Source: Deinandra increscens subsp. villosa | Taxonomy: Eukaryota; Streptophyta; Magnoliopsida; Asterales; Asteraceae | Reading direction: 5' to 3' | Assembly (NCBI GenBank): GCA_039602395.1 | Contig: JBCNJP010000024.1 | Coordinates: forward strand, 4,070,118-4,134,117 | Length of the DNA: 64,000 bases | Shown here: one piece after another, positions 11,226 through 23,439 of the stretch | Position numbering within the stretch: position 1 is the first letter of the stretch | How the letters are laid out: each line of letters starts with the position of its first letter | The notes under the pieces: generated by a model | Databases searched by the model: none | Seen by the model: only the letters and a program-made list of their open reading frames with translations | Told to the model about the DNA's origin: nothing | Made by a program: the position numbers and the translations under genes

Positions 11226-11455
11226 GGTCTCGAATACTGCTCGGGTGACTTTATCGGAAGCCCCCAACCTCAGTACCGACAACCGCTCCATTTCACCTAT
11301 ACCTTCCCGGTCTCGAACACTGCTCAGGTGACTTCATCTGGAAGCCCCCAACCTCAGCAACGACAACCGTCCTACATTCCGTTCTTCCAGTTTCGAATAC
11401 CGCTCAGGTGACTTCATCTGGAAGCCCCCAACCTCAGTATCGACCTCTGTTCACG
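11226..11455. repeat. Three ~80-bp tandem repeats in the TE-G LTR
   Basis: Units starting near 11226, 11309 and 11389 share CTCGAATACTGCTCAGGTGA and GGAAGCCCCCAACCTCAG-type sequence. The same array is in the other LTR at about 16570-16800. A second pair (TGTATACAGGATGTACC) lies at about 11625-11730. In transcription order this is near the LTR end, after the TATA box. Confidence 0.8.
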
Positions 11456-13338
11456 TAACTTTAACTCTCTAGATGTTCCATTCTATCGAACATCTCCTTA
11501 ACCACCACAGTACTACTACCCGCCCCTAGTAAGATATCCAGGTGACTCACGTGTGCTAATAAACATGATAATGTACTCATATACTGCAACAACTGAACAT
11601 CCCCCAATTTATCTAGGTGTATGTATACAGGATGTACCAGCGGCGTATCCTCCACACTTTCGATATGCCGGGTAACTATACTACCATGCTTGTATACAGG
11701 ATGTACCAACGGCGTATCCACCACATAATAATATAGCAAATGCGTCACCTGTTCTCATATAATCATACATTCTCACTTGTACGTTTATTAACAAACCCTT
11801 ATCATTTGGATACCTAGTTTCAAAGCAAATATAGCACATAACTCTAATAATCATTTCATATGCATTATTCTATCATCATCATTTCATATATAATACTAAC
11901 ACGTATAACTACTTGTAAGCGTATTTATAACATAACACTTATCATTTCAAACAGTTCATCAATTCATCAGTTAAGATAATCAAACTTTCAGATAAAAGCA
12001 TTTAACTCAAATACTTTTTAGGTAAACAGTTAAACATTGTATGTATATCAGCCCGAAAACATTAAAGCGTTTAAAACATTTATAAGTGGGCTCGCAGAAC
12101 TCACCTTATTCTTTTAGGCAGTATTTTCAGACAGAACCTCCGTTATTCCTCCGATTAAACCTAATTGCGTATTTTATGACGTTAACACAAGGTTTAACAT
12201 AATAACATATCCTATGTTTATTTATCTATTACATTATCTTAATAATATCTAATTATTAAGGTTTACTTCTATTAAGGTCAAAATGACCAAAATGCTCTTA
12301 TAGGCATAATATCTCTTTTAATTGATAATATGAAGACGTGCATTCCTATAAGTAGACACTCACTCCGGGATCGCCCAGTCTTGGGATGCCATTGCCCAGA
12401 TGGGATGGCGACACCCCCGCTATTGCCAGAAACCCCAGTGTACAGGTGTCTACCCTTCCGGTCCGCGCGAACTTCTAATATCCGATTAACTCGGTATTTT
12501 AAATACTTGATTATATAGCCAAATTAATTTCATATATTCTTATATTATATGAAAACATATTAGCATACCAAAATTCAAGCCCTTGTACCCTTTGGATTAT
12601 TTTATATTAAATATCCATATTTGGAAACCCTAATTTCATGATTTTCTCGTTTTATAATCAAAACTCATTTTTAAATCAAGCCAACTTAGGGTATTATCTA
12701 TTATAACATTTTATAATATCCTTTAAAAGCTCAAAGCTTAATTCAATATCGTTTAGTCAATTTGGGCAGAGTAACGTTATGAAAACCCTAATTTTGACCC
12801 GTTAACAAAACCTTCACAAAACCTTTTACAATTGTGAAATAAACTTAGGGATTTCTTAAAATACATTAAATTAGGATTACCTACAAAAATTCAGACTCTA
12901 ATTCCCACCCGATCACCCGATTTTGACAAAACAAGCTCAAGAACCCTAATTTTACATAATTTTGAAAACCATACTTAGAAATTGAATTTGCAAAAACTGA
13001 GATAGTTATTGTTAATCATACCAAATAAGGGGTGACTGCAGAAATTCGGCTTCTAATTCTTCTCCGATTGCTCGTAATGCTCCGACGAAGTTTCTGGCTC
13101 AAAAGGGGGTTTTGGGTGATAATTCAGTGAATTTGCGAGTTGTACAGCTGATTTGAGGTTTCTATTTATACTAGGGGGTGCGTCCTAAGGTCCCAACACG
13201 TCCTATGGTGACTCATCTTCAAAATCCACGCGTATTGCGGCCTAACTTGGGCTCCAAGTCGAGTTTACGTGGCTAAAAACGGACCTGGCACAAATCTGCT
13301 GTTCTTCGCCCCTCGCGTATCGCGCAATAATGGGAGGA

Positions 13339-13361
13339 GTGGCTCGCGATACGCGAGCCAC
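13339..13361. repeat. Perfect 10-bp inverted repeat in the TE-G LTR
   Basis: Arms GTGGCTCGCG and CGCGAGCCAC are separated by ATA. A smaller CGCG-TAT-CGCG palindrome is at 13314-13324. Both are conserved in the other LTR (18688-18710). They lie about 170 bp upstream of the TATA box in the direction of transcription, so they are U3 candidates for protein binding or a methylation-rich hairpin. Confidence 0.8.
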
Positions 13362-14346
13362 CTGCTTCCGGCCAGACTTTGATTTTTGGCATATTTAGCC
13401 CTTCTACTTTGGTTTAGTGCATTTCTAGCCCCTAAACTTCTAACCTTTCATCATTTTATGTACCAAAACCTTATGGGACATATTTATAACAATTTATAAG
13501 GTTTCTAAGGCTCGGGATTCGTATGATAACATATATATACATTTATATATATTTTCTTTATTATTAGCTAATTTACGTTTTAGCCCCTTAAACTTTACAA
13601 TACTTATCATTTCATGTTATGGATCATTCTAAGACATATTTTTACTATATTCTAAGCTTTAAAATACTTCTAATTATTATAGATACGTATAATATTCGTA
13701 TACGCTCATATCTTTGCATAATTTACACTTTTAGCCCTTCTACTTTTTCATTAACTATTAATACACATATTCACATGTATATATCTATCAATTCACACAT
13801 ATATCATCATGTTATTCATATATACATATATCCATCTCATATTTTACTTTCTTTACCGTTTAACACATCCGTTTATGCATTTTTCATCATTTTAGCTATA
13901 GAATACGTATTTCTAACACATGCAATCTATCTAATGCATAGTTTACCATATTTATCAATCAAACTCACGAAGTGATAATATAAACACGTATTTACTATAT
14001 ATATCATGTATCTATGAAATTTGGGGTGTTACAACTCTACCCCCCTTAAACAGGGTTTCGTCCTCGAAACCTGTTCCATTCCCATCATAAACATTCATTT
14101 TCAACTTTACAACTCATCCACATAACCATTCATAACTTAGTAACATTTACTTTCGCGTTTCTACATCTACCCTCAGGAAAAATGTAACCCTAAGCTGTCT
14201 ATGGTAGCTTGTTTACGGGATCCTTGATAACGCTTTCACATTTTCGGCTACTTTCTAGAACATAAGTTCTAATATCTAAGCATATTGTAGCAAGCAATGG
14301 CACACATAACATACTAAAGCAAACGAATAACAATTATCTATGATTT

Positions 14347-15530
14347 CTAACTACTCGAATTACCTGATGAGGTCTGAGGATCTCCTTCTATCATCTCCAA
14401 CATACCATATGCCCTCGCAGGAGCCGTTCTTGGACCCGTATTATTCCCCGGGACGGATCGAAGTGGGGTAGGCTTCAACACCAACTTAGGACAGTTCATC
14501 CTAAGGTGTCCCGCTTCCCCGCATTCGTAACACTTCTTACGTTCTGGGCAATTGCCCGAGAAGTGACCTTCCTTTCCGCATGTATAACACCTAGATGTTC
14601 CCGACCTACATTCTCCGAAATGATTCTTATTGCATTTGTGACACCTCGGCTTGTCGTCTTTTGAATTATGCTTCGCCTTCTTATGATGATTCCCGTTGTC
14701 CTTTCTCGAACTTGCTTCAGCTTCCGACTCCTTCCTCTTAGCTCCTTCTAGTCTACCATTTGCACCAAACATTTCGCTGTAGAGATTGGAACTCAAATTC
14801 ACCGTCGCCTTGAATGTCTTTGGTTCAGTCGCCTTGATCAACACCCTAACTCTACTTGGAAATCCTTGAACATAACACTTCACCCTTTCAGCTTCGGGAG
14901 TGACTAAGGTAGGTAGCAGTCTCGCCATCGCGTTGAACTTTGAGTGTATTCCCGGTGCGTCATGTTCCCAGCTTCTAACGTCAGAAAACTCCTCTCCAGT
15001 TGCTCCAGCTCACCTTTAGGGCAGAAATCTTCTAAAACTAACCTCTTCAGATCGTTCCACTTCATTGCAGCAATGACTCCGTCTTCTTCAGTCTGTTTGA
15101 TCATCCCCCACCAGTGCAGTGCTTCTGAGACAAACGAGTGGGCAGCATACTTAACGGCTTGGTTCTCACTACACTCACTAATATCTATGACCGCTTCCAT
15201 CTCATGAATCCACTGGAATGTAGCTAACGCATCTTGATTTCCGTCGAACAAAGGAGGTCTGCAACCGCTAAAAGATTTAAACGAACATCCTATTCTAGGT
15301 TGTGCAGTTCCGGCACCTCTTCCTGCAGTTCCACCGACTGCTCTTCCAGCACCAACTCCACCAGCTCCAGCTCTCGCTACTCCTTGAAGTTGAACTAATA
15401 TATCAGGTAATGTCGCCTGCATCAAGCGTGTCATCTCTGCTGCCATAGCCGCTCTCTGCTCATTAGTGAACGTATTTGCTCCGGCGTTGTTCTCTGGTTC
15501 CGCATTTGCATGATCGCCACTCGTAGACAT
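14347..15530 (-). pseudogene. TE-G gag (Tekay-like), one frameshift
   Basis: ATG at 15530 starts a chromovirus-type gag in two overlapping frames, 15530-14904 and 14928-14347, separated by a single missing base near 14942. The N-terminal part is Ala/Gly-rich, followed by the retrotransposon gag domain (LATFQWIHEMEAVIDIS; ALHWWGMI). Three CCHC-type knuckles follow near 14660-14500: CHKCNKNHFGEC (spacing C-x2-C-x3-H-x3-C), CYTCGKEGHFSGNC and CYECGEAGHLRMNC. It would assemble particles and bind element RNA. It is the only coding region of TE-G. With one frameshift it is nearly intact, which suggests selection on gag until recently or a young age. Confidence 0.9.
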
Positions 15531-16022
15531 CTTCAGATCCTAATTAAGATGGATGACATTTCAGAACTTGTGTGACATAAAGTATCTAAATTTTGAATTC
15601 ATGATAAGTATATAAGTGTAGGATCCGATACAATTATATATTTACGATGCGTTCAAAACCCAGTTACTTCTAGCACACAATTCCCTAATGTCCACATCTC
15701 GCCTCTCTATCTTCATTATCAACTCAAACCGATTCCTAGTTTATATTTCTAAACGTTCTTCATCTCCTTGCACTTGGCCACACAACAATAGTACTTATGA
15801 TCTGTTTACATGAAAAATGCCAAATTGCAGTAGCTAATTGCAATCGTGTATTTTCCATATACGCATACCGCAAGTCCCACAAATTATGTTCCTTATGCAT
15901 AATCTTTCTTACGGGCACAAGCTATCCTGGCTGGCATCTATGATTCTTATCTCAACTTACTCTACCTAGAGTCCTAGTTTAAGTTTAGATACCGCGCTTG
16001 TATCTAAATCTCTTAAACCAAG

Positions 16023-16034
16023 GCTCTGATACCA
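16023..16034 (-). other. Primer binding site of TE-G
   Basis: GCTCTGATACCA on the plus strand is the complement of TGGTATCAGAGC, three bases inside the 5' LTR of this minus-strand element. Confidence 0.9.
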
Positions 16035-16037
16035 ACT

Positions 16038-19000
16038 TGTGGCGCCCAATCCCAGACTTGGCACTAGGAGGGGTCACTCATCGGATTTACTCATGAACAC
16101 GTGGCACAACAGAGATAAGCAGCGGAAAATTTAAAACTCTATTTATAATAAAGCCAAGTACGTAGAGTAACTGAGATAATTTACAATATATCTATATAGC
16201 GATTAACTATATCCGTCTTTATTTATCTATACTAAGCCAGCAACTCCAACAGCTCTTCTAATAGCTTGCCCGATCAGTCCCTTATCACGAGGGCTCCGCC
16301 CTTGCTCCCGGACGTCTCACCTATACCTGACATACATATGGTTTTGGGAAAAGGTCAGCTTACGCTGGTGAGTTCTACATTTTAAAAACGTTACCTCGTT
16401 TGTGAGGTTACAACCTTTGAACCTGCAAAACCCCTTTACAACATTTATCAAGTATAACACATAACAATTTATACATAACATAACATCATAATCATACACG
16501 TTTCTCTAGAAAACATCTACCTCAATAACTTTTAACTCCTACGACCTAAATTCCATACATCTTTATATCTTCTGGTCTCGAATACTGCTCGGGTGACTTT
16601 ATCGGAAGCCCCCAACCTCAGTACCGACAACCGCTCCATTTCACCTATACCTTCCCGGTCTCGAATACTGCTCAGGTGACTTCATCTGGAAGCCCCCAAC
16701 CTCAGCAACGACAACCGTCCTACATTCCGTTCTTCCAGTTTCGAATACCGCTCAGGTGACTTCATCTAGAAGCCCCCAACCTCAGTATCGACCTCTGTTC
16801 ACGTAACTTTAACTCTCTAGATGTTCCATTCTATCGAACATCTCCTTAACCACCACAGTACTACTACCCGCCCCTAGTTAGATATCCAGGTGACTCACGT
16901 GTGCTAATAAACATGATAATGTACTCATATACTGCAACAACTGAACATCCCCCAATTTACCTAGGTGTATGTATACAGGATGTACCAGCGGCGTATCCTC
17001 TACACTTTCGATATGCCGGGTAACTATACTACCATGCTTGTATACAGGATGTACCAACGGCGTATCCACCACATAATAATATAGCAAATGCGTCACCTGT
17101 TCTCATATAATCATACATTCTCACTTGTACGTTTATTAACAAACCCTTATCATTTGGATACCTGGTTTCAAAGCAAATATAGCACATAACTCTAATAATC
17201 ATTTCATATGCATTATTCTATCATCATCATTTCATATATAATACTAACACGTATAACTACTTGTAAGCATCTTTATAACATAACACGTATCATTTAAAAC
17301 AGTTCATCAATTCATCAGTTAAGATAATCAAACTTTCAGATAAAAGCATTTAACTCAAATACTTTTTAGGTAAACAGTTGAACATTGTATGTATATAAGC
17401 CCGAAAACATTAAAGCGTTTAAAACATTTATAAGTGGGCTCGCAGAACTCACCTTATTCTTTTAGGCAGTATTTTCAGACAGAACCTCCGTTATTCCTCC
17501 GATTAAACCTAATTGCGTATTGTATGACGTTAACGCAAGGTTTAACATAATAACATATCCTATGTTTATTTATCTATTACATTATCTTAATAATATCTAA
17601 TTATTAAGGTTTACTTCTATTAAGGTCAAAATGACCAAAATGCCCTTATAGGCATAATATCTCTTTTAATTGATAATATGAAGACGTGCATTCCTATAAG
17701 TAGACACTCACTCCGGGATCGCCCAGTGTTGGGATGCCATTGCCCAGATGGGATGGCGACACCCCCGCTATTGCCAGAAACCCCAGTGTACAGGTGTCTA
17801 CCCTTCTGGTCGGCGCGAACTTCTAATATCCGATTAACTTGGTATTTTAAATACTTGATTATATAGCCAAATTAATTTCATATATTCTTATATTATATGA
17901 AAACATATTAGCATACCAAAATTCAAGCCCTTGTACCCTTTGGATTATTTTATATTAAATATCCATATTTGGAAACCCTAATTTCATGATTTTCTCGTTT
18001 TATTATCAAAACTCATTTTTAAATCAAGCCAACTTAGGGTATTATCTATTATAACATTTTATAATATCCTTTAAAAGCTCAAAGCTTAATTCAATATCGT
18101 TTAGTCAATTTGGGCAGAGTAACGTTATGAAAACCCTAATTTTGACCCGTTAACAAAACCTTCACAAAACCTTTTCCAATTGTGAAATAAACTTAGGGAT
18201 TTCTTAAAATACATTAAATTAGGATTACCTACAAAAATTCAGACTCTAATTCCCACCCGATCACCCGATTTTGACAAAACAAGCTCAAGAACCCTAATTT
18301 TACATAATTTTGAAAACCATACTTAGAAATTGAATTTGCAAAAACTGAGATAGTTATTGTTAATCATACCAAATAAGGGGTGACTGCAGAAATTCGGCTT
18401 CTAATTCTTCTCCGATTGCTCGTAATGCTCCGACGAAGTTTCTGGCTCAAAAGGGGGTTTTTGGGTGATAATTCAGTGAATTTGCGAGTTGTACAGCTGA
18501 TTTGAGGTTTCTATTTATACTAGGGGGTGCGTCCTAAGGTCCCAACACGTCCTATGGTGACTCATCTTCAAAATCGACGCGTATTACGGCCTAACTTGGG
18601 CTCCAAGTCGAGTTTACGTGGCTAAAAACGGACCTGGCACAAATCTGCTGTTCTTCGCCCCTCGCGTATCGCGCAATAATGGGAGGAGTGGCTCGCGATA
18701 CGCGAGCCACCTGCTTCCGGCCAGACTTTGATTTTTGGCATATTTAGCCCTTCTACTTTGGTTTAGTGCATTTCTAGCCCCTAAACTTCTAACCTTTCAT
18801 CATTTTATGTACCAAAACCTTATGGGACATATTTATAACAATTTATAAGGTTTCTAAGGCTCGGGATTCGTAAGATAACATATATATACATTTATATATA
18901 TTTTCTTTATTATTAGCTAATTTACGTTTTAGCCCCTTAAACTTTACAATACTTATCATTTCATGTTATGGATCATTCTAAGACATATTTTTACTATATT

Positions 19001-19382
19001 CTAAGCTTTAAAATACTTCTAATTATTATAGATACGTATAATATTCGTATACGCTTATATCTTTGCATAATTTACACTTTTAGCCCTTCTACTTTTTCAT
19101 TAACTATTAATACACGTATTCACATGTATATATCTATCAATTCACACATATATCATCATGTTATTCATATATACATATATCCATCTCATATTTTACTTTC
19201 TTTACCGTTTAACACATCCGTTTATGCATTTTTCATCATTTTAGCTATAGAATACGTATTTCTAACACATGCAATCTATCTAATTCATAGTTTACAATAT
19301 TTATCAATCAAACTCACGTAGTGATAATATAAACACGTATTTACTATATATATCATGTATCTATGAAATTTGGGGTGTTACA
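16038..19382 (-). repeat. 5' LTR of TE-G
   Basis: 3,345 bp. Minus-strand TATA box at 18519-18512. It ends at 19382 (TGTTACA on plus), followed by GATTT and the resumed TE-F gag. Confidence 0.9.
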
Positions 19383-19387
19383 GATTT

Positions 19388-20942
19388 GAAGCTTCTGTTG
19401 ATACAAATGATATTGATATGTGGTTATCCTTTACTGAACAATATGTGTATCCAAAGGATTAAACTGGTAAACCTATTCTTTAAAGAAAAATGTCATCTGA
19501 ATAAAAGAAAGCATATCAAAATGAAGGCAACTACACATCGAAGAGTCTATGGTACTTTAACGATGGCTCTGCCTACAGAGTTACTTCATCAATTTGCTGG
19601 TAACTACACATCGAAGAGTCTATGGGATGCTTTGAAAAACGATGTGAAGGCAATGACCAATACAAGAAAACTCGCCAAAAAGTTTTAAAGAAAGAATTTG
19701 ATAGCTTCAAGCATTATCAAAATGAAACGATTCCCAATCTGATTGCAAGATTCGCTCATCTGATGAGTGAAATGCGGTTGGTGAATCTTACTAAAGAAGA
19801 AGCTGATATGAAAGAAAAGATTTTGGAAGCTTTGCCTGAAGAATGGGAGAATTATGTGATTATGATTACTCACGACAAGGATTTTTCAGGATTGTCTTTC
19901 AATGATTTGATTCAAAGAATTCAGGCTTGAGATATGGAGTTAATGGTGAACAAATCACTTCCAGCACAAATTCATAATTCTGCGGTGTATCATGGTGAAA
20001 ATGATTCTACTATGAATGCTGGGAAGTCTAATATTCTTAGTTCTGCACCCCCTACACTATTTCTGGCAGGTAAATCTGAAACTCCTAGTTATTCTGCTGG
20101 TTGTACTGTGTCGATTCCTAATTCCTCGACTCAATGTGCACTGTCCGCTCAAACTATCGATGATTATAATGCTTTGATGTCTGCATTGATAGGTGCTATG
20201 AGTAATGTTGAATTGGCAAATAAAGATTACGATCAAATTGATTATGATCATTTGGAGGAAATGGATCTAAACTAGCAGTATGTTATGTTGGTTCGAAGAA
20301 CGAAGAAATTTTTCAATAGAACTGGTAAGAAGAGGTTGAATCAGGATGGTAAGATTGGTTTGGACAAGTCGAAGGTGAAATGTTATAAGTGTTCCGTCTA
20401 TGGTCACTTTGCATGAGAATGTCCAAGTTTAGCAGACAATAAATTGAAAGCTGGTCAACATGCACATTTAGTTTTTCATCCGTCAAATGAAGCTGATAAA
20501 CTTGAAGAGAAATATGTTACTTTTGCTAATAATCTGACAGAAACGTTTTGGCATCCAGATGAATTTTCCTGGAATGCAGATTCAGCAGCTAAAAAGAATC
20601 ATGCTCCATTTAGCATTGCATTGACTGCTCGTCATGATGATGATGATAGTGTTTTGACTGATTCTGATTCTTATTCAAGCGAATCATTGGTTCAAGAAGT
20701 TTTACCAAAGGTTATTGAAAACTCAAAAGCTAAAAAAGTCAAGTGTCTAGAATGTGAAATATTGCACAAGGAGATTGCAAGTTTTGATCAACGTTCAAAA
20801 ACGTCAACTAAAGAGATTGTTGTGCTTAAGAAAGAGTTGGATGATTTTCATAAGAAATATTATGAATTGGTCCATATTCATGAAGATGTTTTGACAGAGA
20901 ATGCCCAATTGGTTAAAGAATGTGAGAAAGACAAAGTTGAAG
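19388..20942 (+). pseudogene. TE-F gag, part 2
   Basis: The gag resumes in the same frame after TE-G but has TAA stops near 19460-19500 and later breaks at about 19930 and 20275. Recognisable order: the UBN2-type region (SKSLWDALKNDVKAM, MSEMRLVNLTKEEADMKEKI), the YHGEN segment, an acidic EEMD patch, a CCHC knuckle near 20380-20420 (CYKCSVYGHFA, then a stop before EC) and a coiled coil from 20,600. A 24-bp direct repeat (around 19527 and 19603) marks a local rearrangement. It is interrupted at 20943 by TE-H. Confidence 0.8.
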
Positions 20943-21587
20943 TGTCAGGACCGATTTCACTACGAGAATCCCGACGTTGAGCAAGAACGAAGATGAGACA
21001 AGGAGACGGGATGATGAGAATCTAAGATAATCTATAACAAGAAATGAAAGATCAAATGATTCATTGATTATTGTTGAATTATTACAACGAACCGAATGAT
21101 TACAAACTCGTCATAGGAAATCCATGGTCACATTGTGTTGAGCTCAAACCCAATGTGTGACTCTCACTCTAGAAATGATAGCTCACATCTCTCTAGATCA
21201 TCCTTATTATTCTTGCTTATTCTCTCTTATTTTATCTTAAAGCTATCACCTCTATATATAGAAGAGCCCATGTGCTCAATAGCCCACTAACTAGAAAGAC
21301 ACAAATAAAATAAGCAAATTACAAATAAACAACTAAAGTAAATTATTAATTAAATTAAATTGATTTAATTAATATGAAGTTTGACTCGCTCGAACCGATC
21401 TTCCGTTGACTCTTATGTTGACCGTGGACTCGAATAGTTGACTTTTCAAGAAAACGTCTTCGGTCCAAAATTACAAGCCTCGATCATCACAACCCGCGTC
21501 TCTGAATCATTTCACAATGGATTCTTCAACCGAATTATTAGAGAATAGATTTGATGGCGTCAGTCAGACATACTATTAGTTCCAGCA
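20943..21587 (-). repeat. 3' LTR of TE-H
   Basis: TATA box TATATATA at 21253-21260. Four TTGAC cores (21381-21444) lie upstream of it in the transcription direction, a W-box-like cluster. There are clear differences from the 5' LTR, roughly a few percent by eye. Confidence 0.9.
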
Positions 21588-22920
21588 ATTCCCCCCTTGA
21601 CTGACGCTGTCAAATCTGTCATACTTGTGAAGAACCGCTTTGTCGTACATCTTCAAAGAATAATTGATAAACCTGAATCTTTCTGTTGTAAATATTCCCC
21701 CTTTAATTAAGCTTCTTATGTTCTTGTTTCTCCAGTTAAGATCCAAGTGCTGCAGTTCACTCGGTTCACACGGTCGGGTACAATACTAGGAATGCTGAAC
21801 ATCGGAGTCAAAATTGCAACAAATCGAATCAGATAAACCAATCAATCAATGAAAATGCTCCAACTTCAGATAATCGACCCGATAATCAAGTTCTATTATT
21901 ATTATTCCCCCTTTTCTCTAGATCCCTCTGAAAACATCCGATGCGGAAGCGGAAAATCAGATGCAGAGAGTGGAAGCCGGATGCTGACAGTTATGAATGA
22001 TCCATAAATACTGAACATGTTCCGCGTGACTGGGTTGGAAGCAAAAATAAAGTGTCAAATCGGTGAAAAACTGAGACCCCGAACGTAAACGCGGAATTTA
22101 TTCATAACCGTAGTCTTCATAATTTTGGGACTTGAAAACTGAGCTCGGAAAAATATTCCGTGAAGATTTCTGAGTCAAACGGTGCAATTTGGAATAAAAC
22201 TGAGAAAACCGTCGATTTTATTCAAGTAACGGTCCTTCCGTTAGAGATTTAACGGAATATTCCAATATTTAACTGAGATTCCAGTTAATTCGGTTAGATG
22301 ACATCAGCGCTACATCAGCTAAACAACTTGGAGTGAGACATAACGAAACAGTCACAACTTAACCGAGAAGCAAAACCAGTCCGTCAGAGGTTGTTAGCTA
22401 ACGTAATCTTGACATCAACAAAAACAAGAAACCAGTCGAAATACGGCGGAATAAATCCATGACAAAAAAATTCCATAATTCCATTACGGGCGTTATCTCG
22501 TGAATCTCGTAAAAGACTGATAAGAAATACCCGTGTTAACGGAAATGCTGAAAATAATTATTGGAAATTAAATCTCACAATAAAACCCATGATCCATGTG
22601 TTATTAAATGCACCAATCAGAATTCAGCCTAAAATCTGATCCAACGGTGCAACATAAAGGCTGATCTACGGCTGAGAAATGATGATCCATGTGTGAGGGA
22701 TCCGGCCAATCAGAAACAGTTTGGAAAAGCACACTCACTGATCCAACGGGCGAGATCAGTTTTATCTAACGGTGCGCAGGTCTAGATCCACATGGATTGC
22801 TGAGAAGCAATGGGAGAGTGACAGCGCTGACTGTCTTCAACGATTGTTTTTCTTTGAGGGTCCCACGCGCCAATTTCTCCACCAACCAAAAAGAGACAGC
22901 GAAAAAAAAGGTTTGACAAC
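21588..22920 (-). other. TE-H internal region (3' half), non-coding
   Basis: It begins with the polypurine tract of TE-H. No frame shows gag, protease, RT or integrase motifs. Short repeats of GATGCGGAAG-like sequence occur near 21940-21990. Otherwise nothing was recognised. Confidence 0.7.
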
Positions 22921-22925
22921 CAAAT

Positions 22926-23332
22926 TGTTGGGCTATATATTAGAGGCATGAACATTAGTTGTGGGCTTGGTAATTAATGGGCTTTTGGGCTTAGTTAGTT
23001 TATGTTTTAGGCCATGTGGGCCGATTATATGTGTTTATGATTGGGCCTATAGTGTTTATGATTGGCCCTAGGGTTTGTAAGAGGTGGTATAAATACCTCT
23101 CTTGTTTATGATTATGACAAGCTTTTGGAGATTACTATTCACGATTTATCTTTCACTTTGAGTTTACGATCAGTTCCATTTGCTTCAAGTTTGTAGTGTT
23201 TTGCATTCAAGATTCAATCTTTCTTATAGATTGAGTCTCTTTCTTCTACATTCTTCTTGAATCAATCACATACGAGGATTCCGCACTCGTTTGTGATTAA
23301 GATATCATGATTGGTTGATATTTGGACCTACA
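22926..23332 (+). repeat. 5' LTR of TE-I
   Basis: 407 bp. TATA box TATAAATA at 23088-23095. Two GTTTATGATTGG copies lie just upstream. It is within a few percent of the 412-bp 3' LTR. Confidence 0.95.
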
Positions 23333-23334
23333 AT

Positions 23335-23346
23335 TGGTATCAGAGC
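23335..23346 (+). other. Primer binding site of TE-I
   Basis: TGGTATCAGAGC, two bases after the LTR end; initiator methionine tRNA type. Confidence 0.9.
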
Positions 23347-23439
23347 CAAGAATCACTGATTCGAGGCTCTCACGATATTGATTCAAGCTATTTTCTGGAA
23401 AAAGCTAGTGTTTTTGAAGATTTTAAAGGCTGTTTTGGT

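Larger units (their letters stand above)
10690..14033 (-). repeat. 3' LTR of TE-G
   Basis: 3,344 bp, very close to its partner at 16038-19382, with only scattered single-base differences, so the insertion is young relative to its surroundings. TATA box (TATAAATA, minus) at 13170-13163. AT-rich open frames inside (for example 13619-13975) are copied in both LTRs, have no recognisable domain and are not called as genes. Confidence 0.9.
10690..19382 (-). mobile_element. TE-G, gag-only Tekay-like element (TR-GAG type)
   Basis: Two LTRs of 3,344 and 3,345 bp (10690-14033, 16038-19382) enclose only 2,004 bp. Termini are TGTAACACC...GGCGCCACA on the minus strand. A primer site (16034-16023) and a polypurine tract (TTTAAGGGGGGTAGAGT, 14050-14034) are intact. 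Flanks AATTT and GATTT are a 5-bp target duplication with one change. The only coding region is gag; protease, RT and integrase are missing, so it would need enzymes from another element. This matches the known class of terminal-repeat elements with a GAG domain. Confidence 0.9.

Noticed and set aside
12330..12518. 62-codon frame conserved at 17678-17866
   Set aside because: LTR sequence copied in both LTRs; no protein features.
13619..13975. 118-codon hydrophobic open frame, repeated at 18968-19321
   Set aside because: It lies in the AT-rich U3 of the TE-G LTRs and is duplicated only because LTRs are. No domain, and the frame is a by-product of T-rich sequence.
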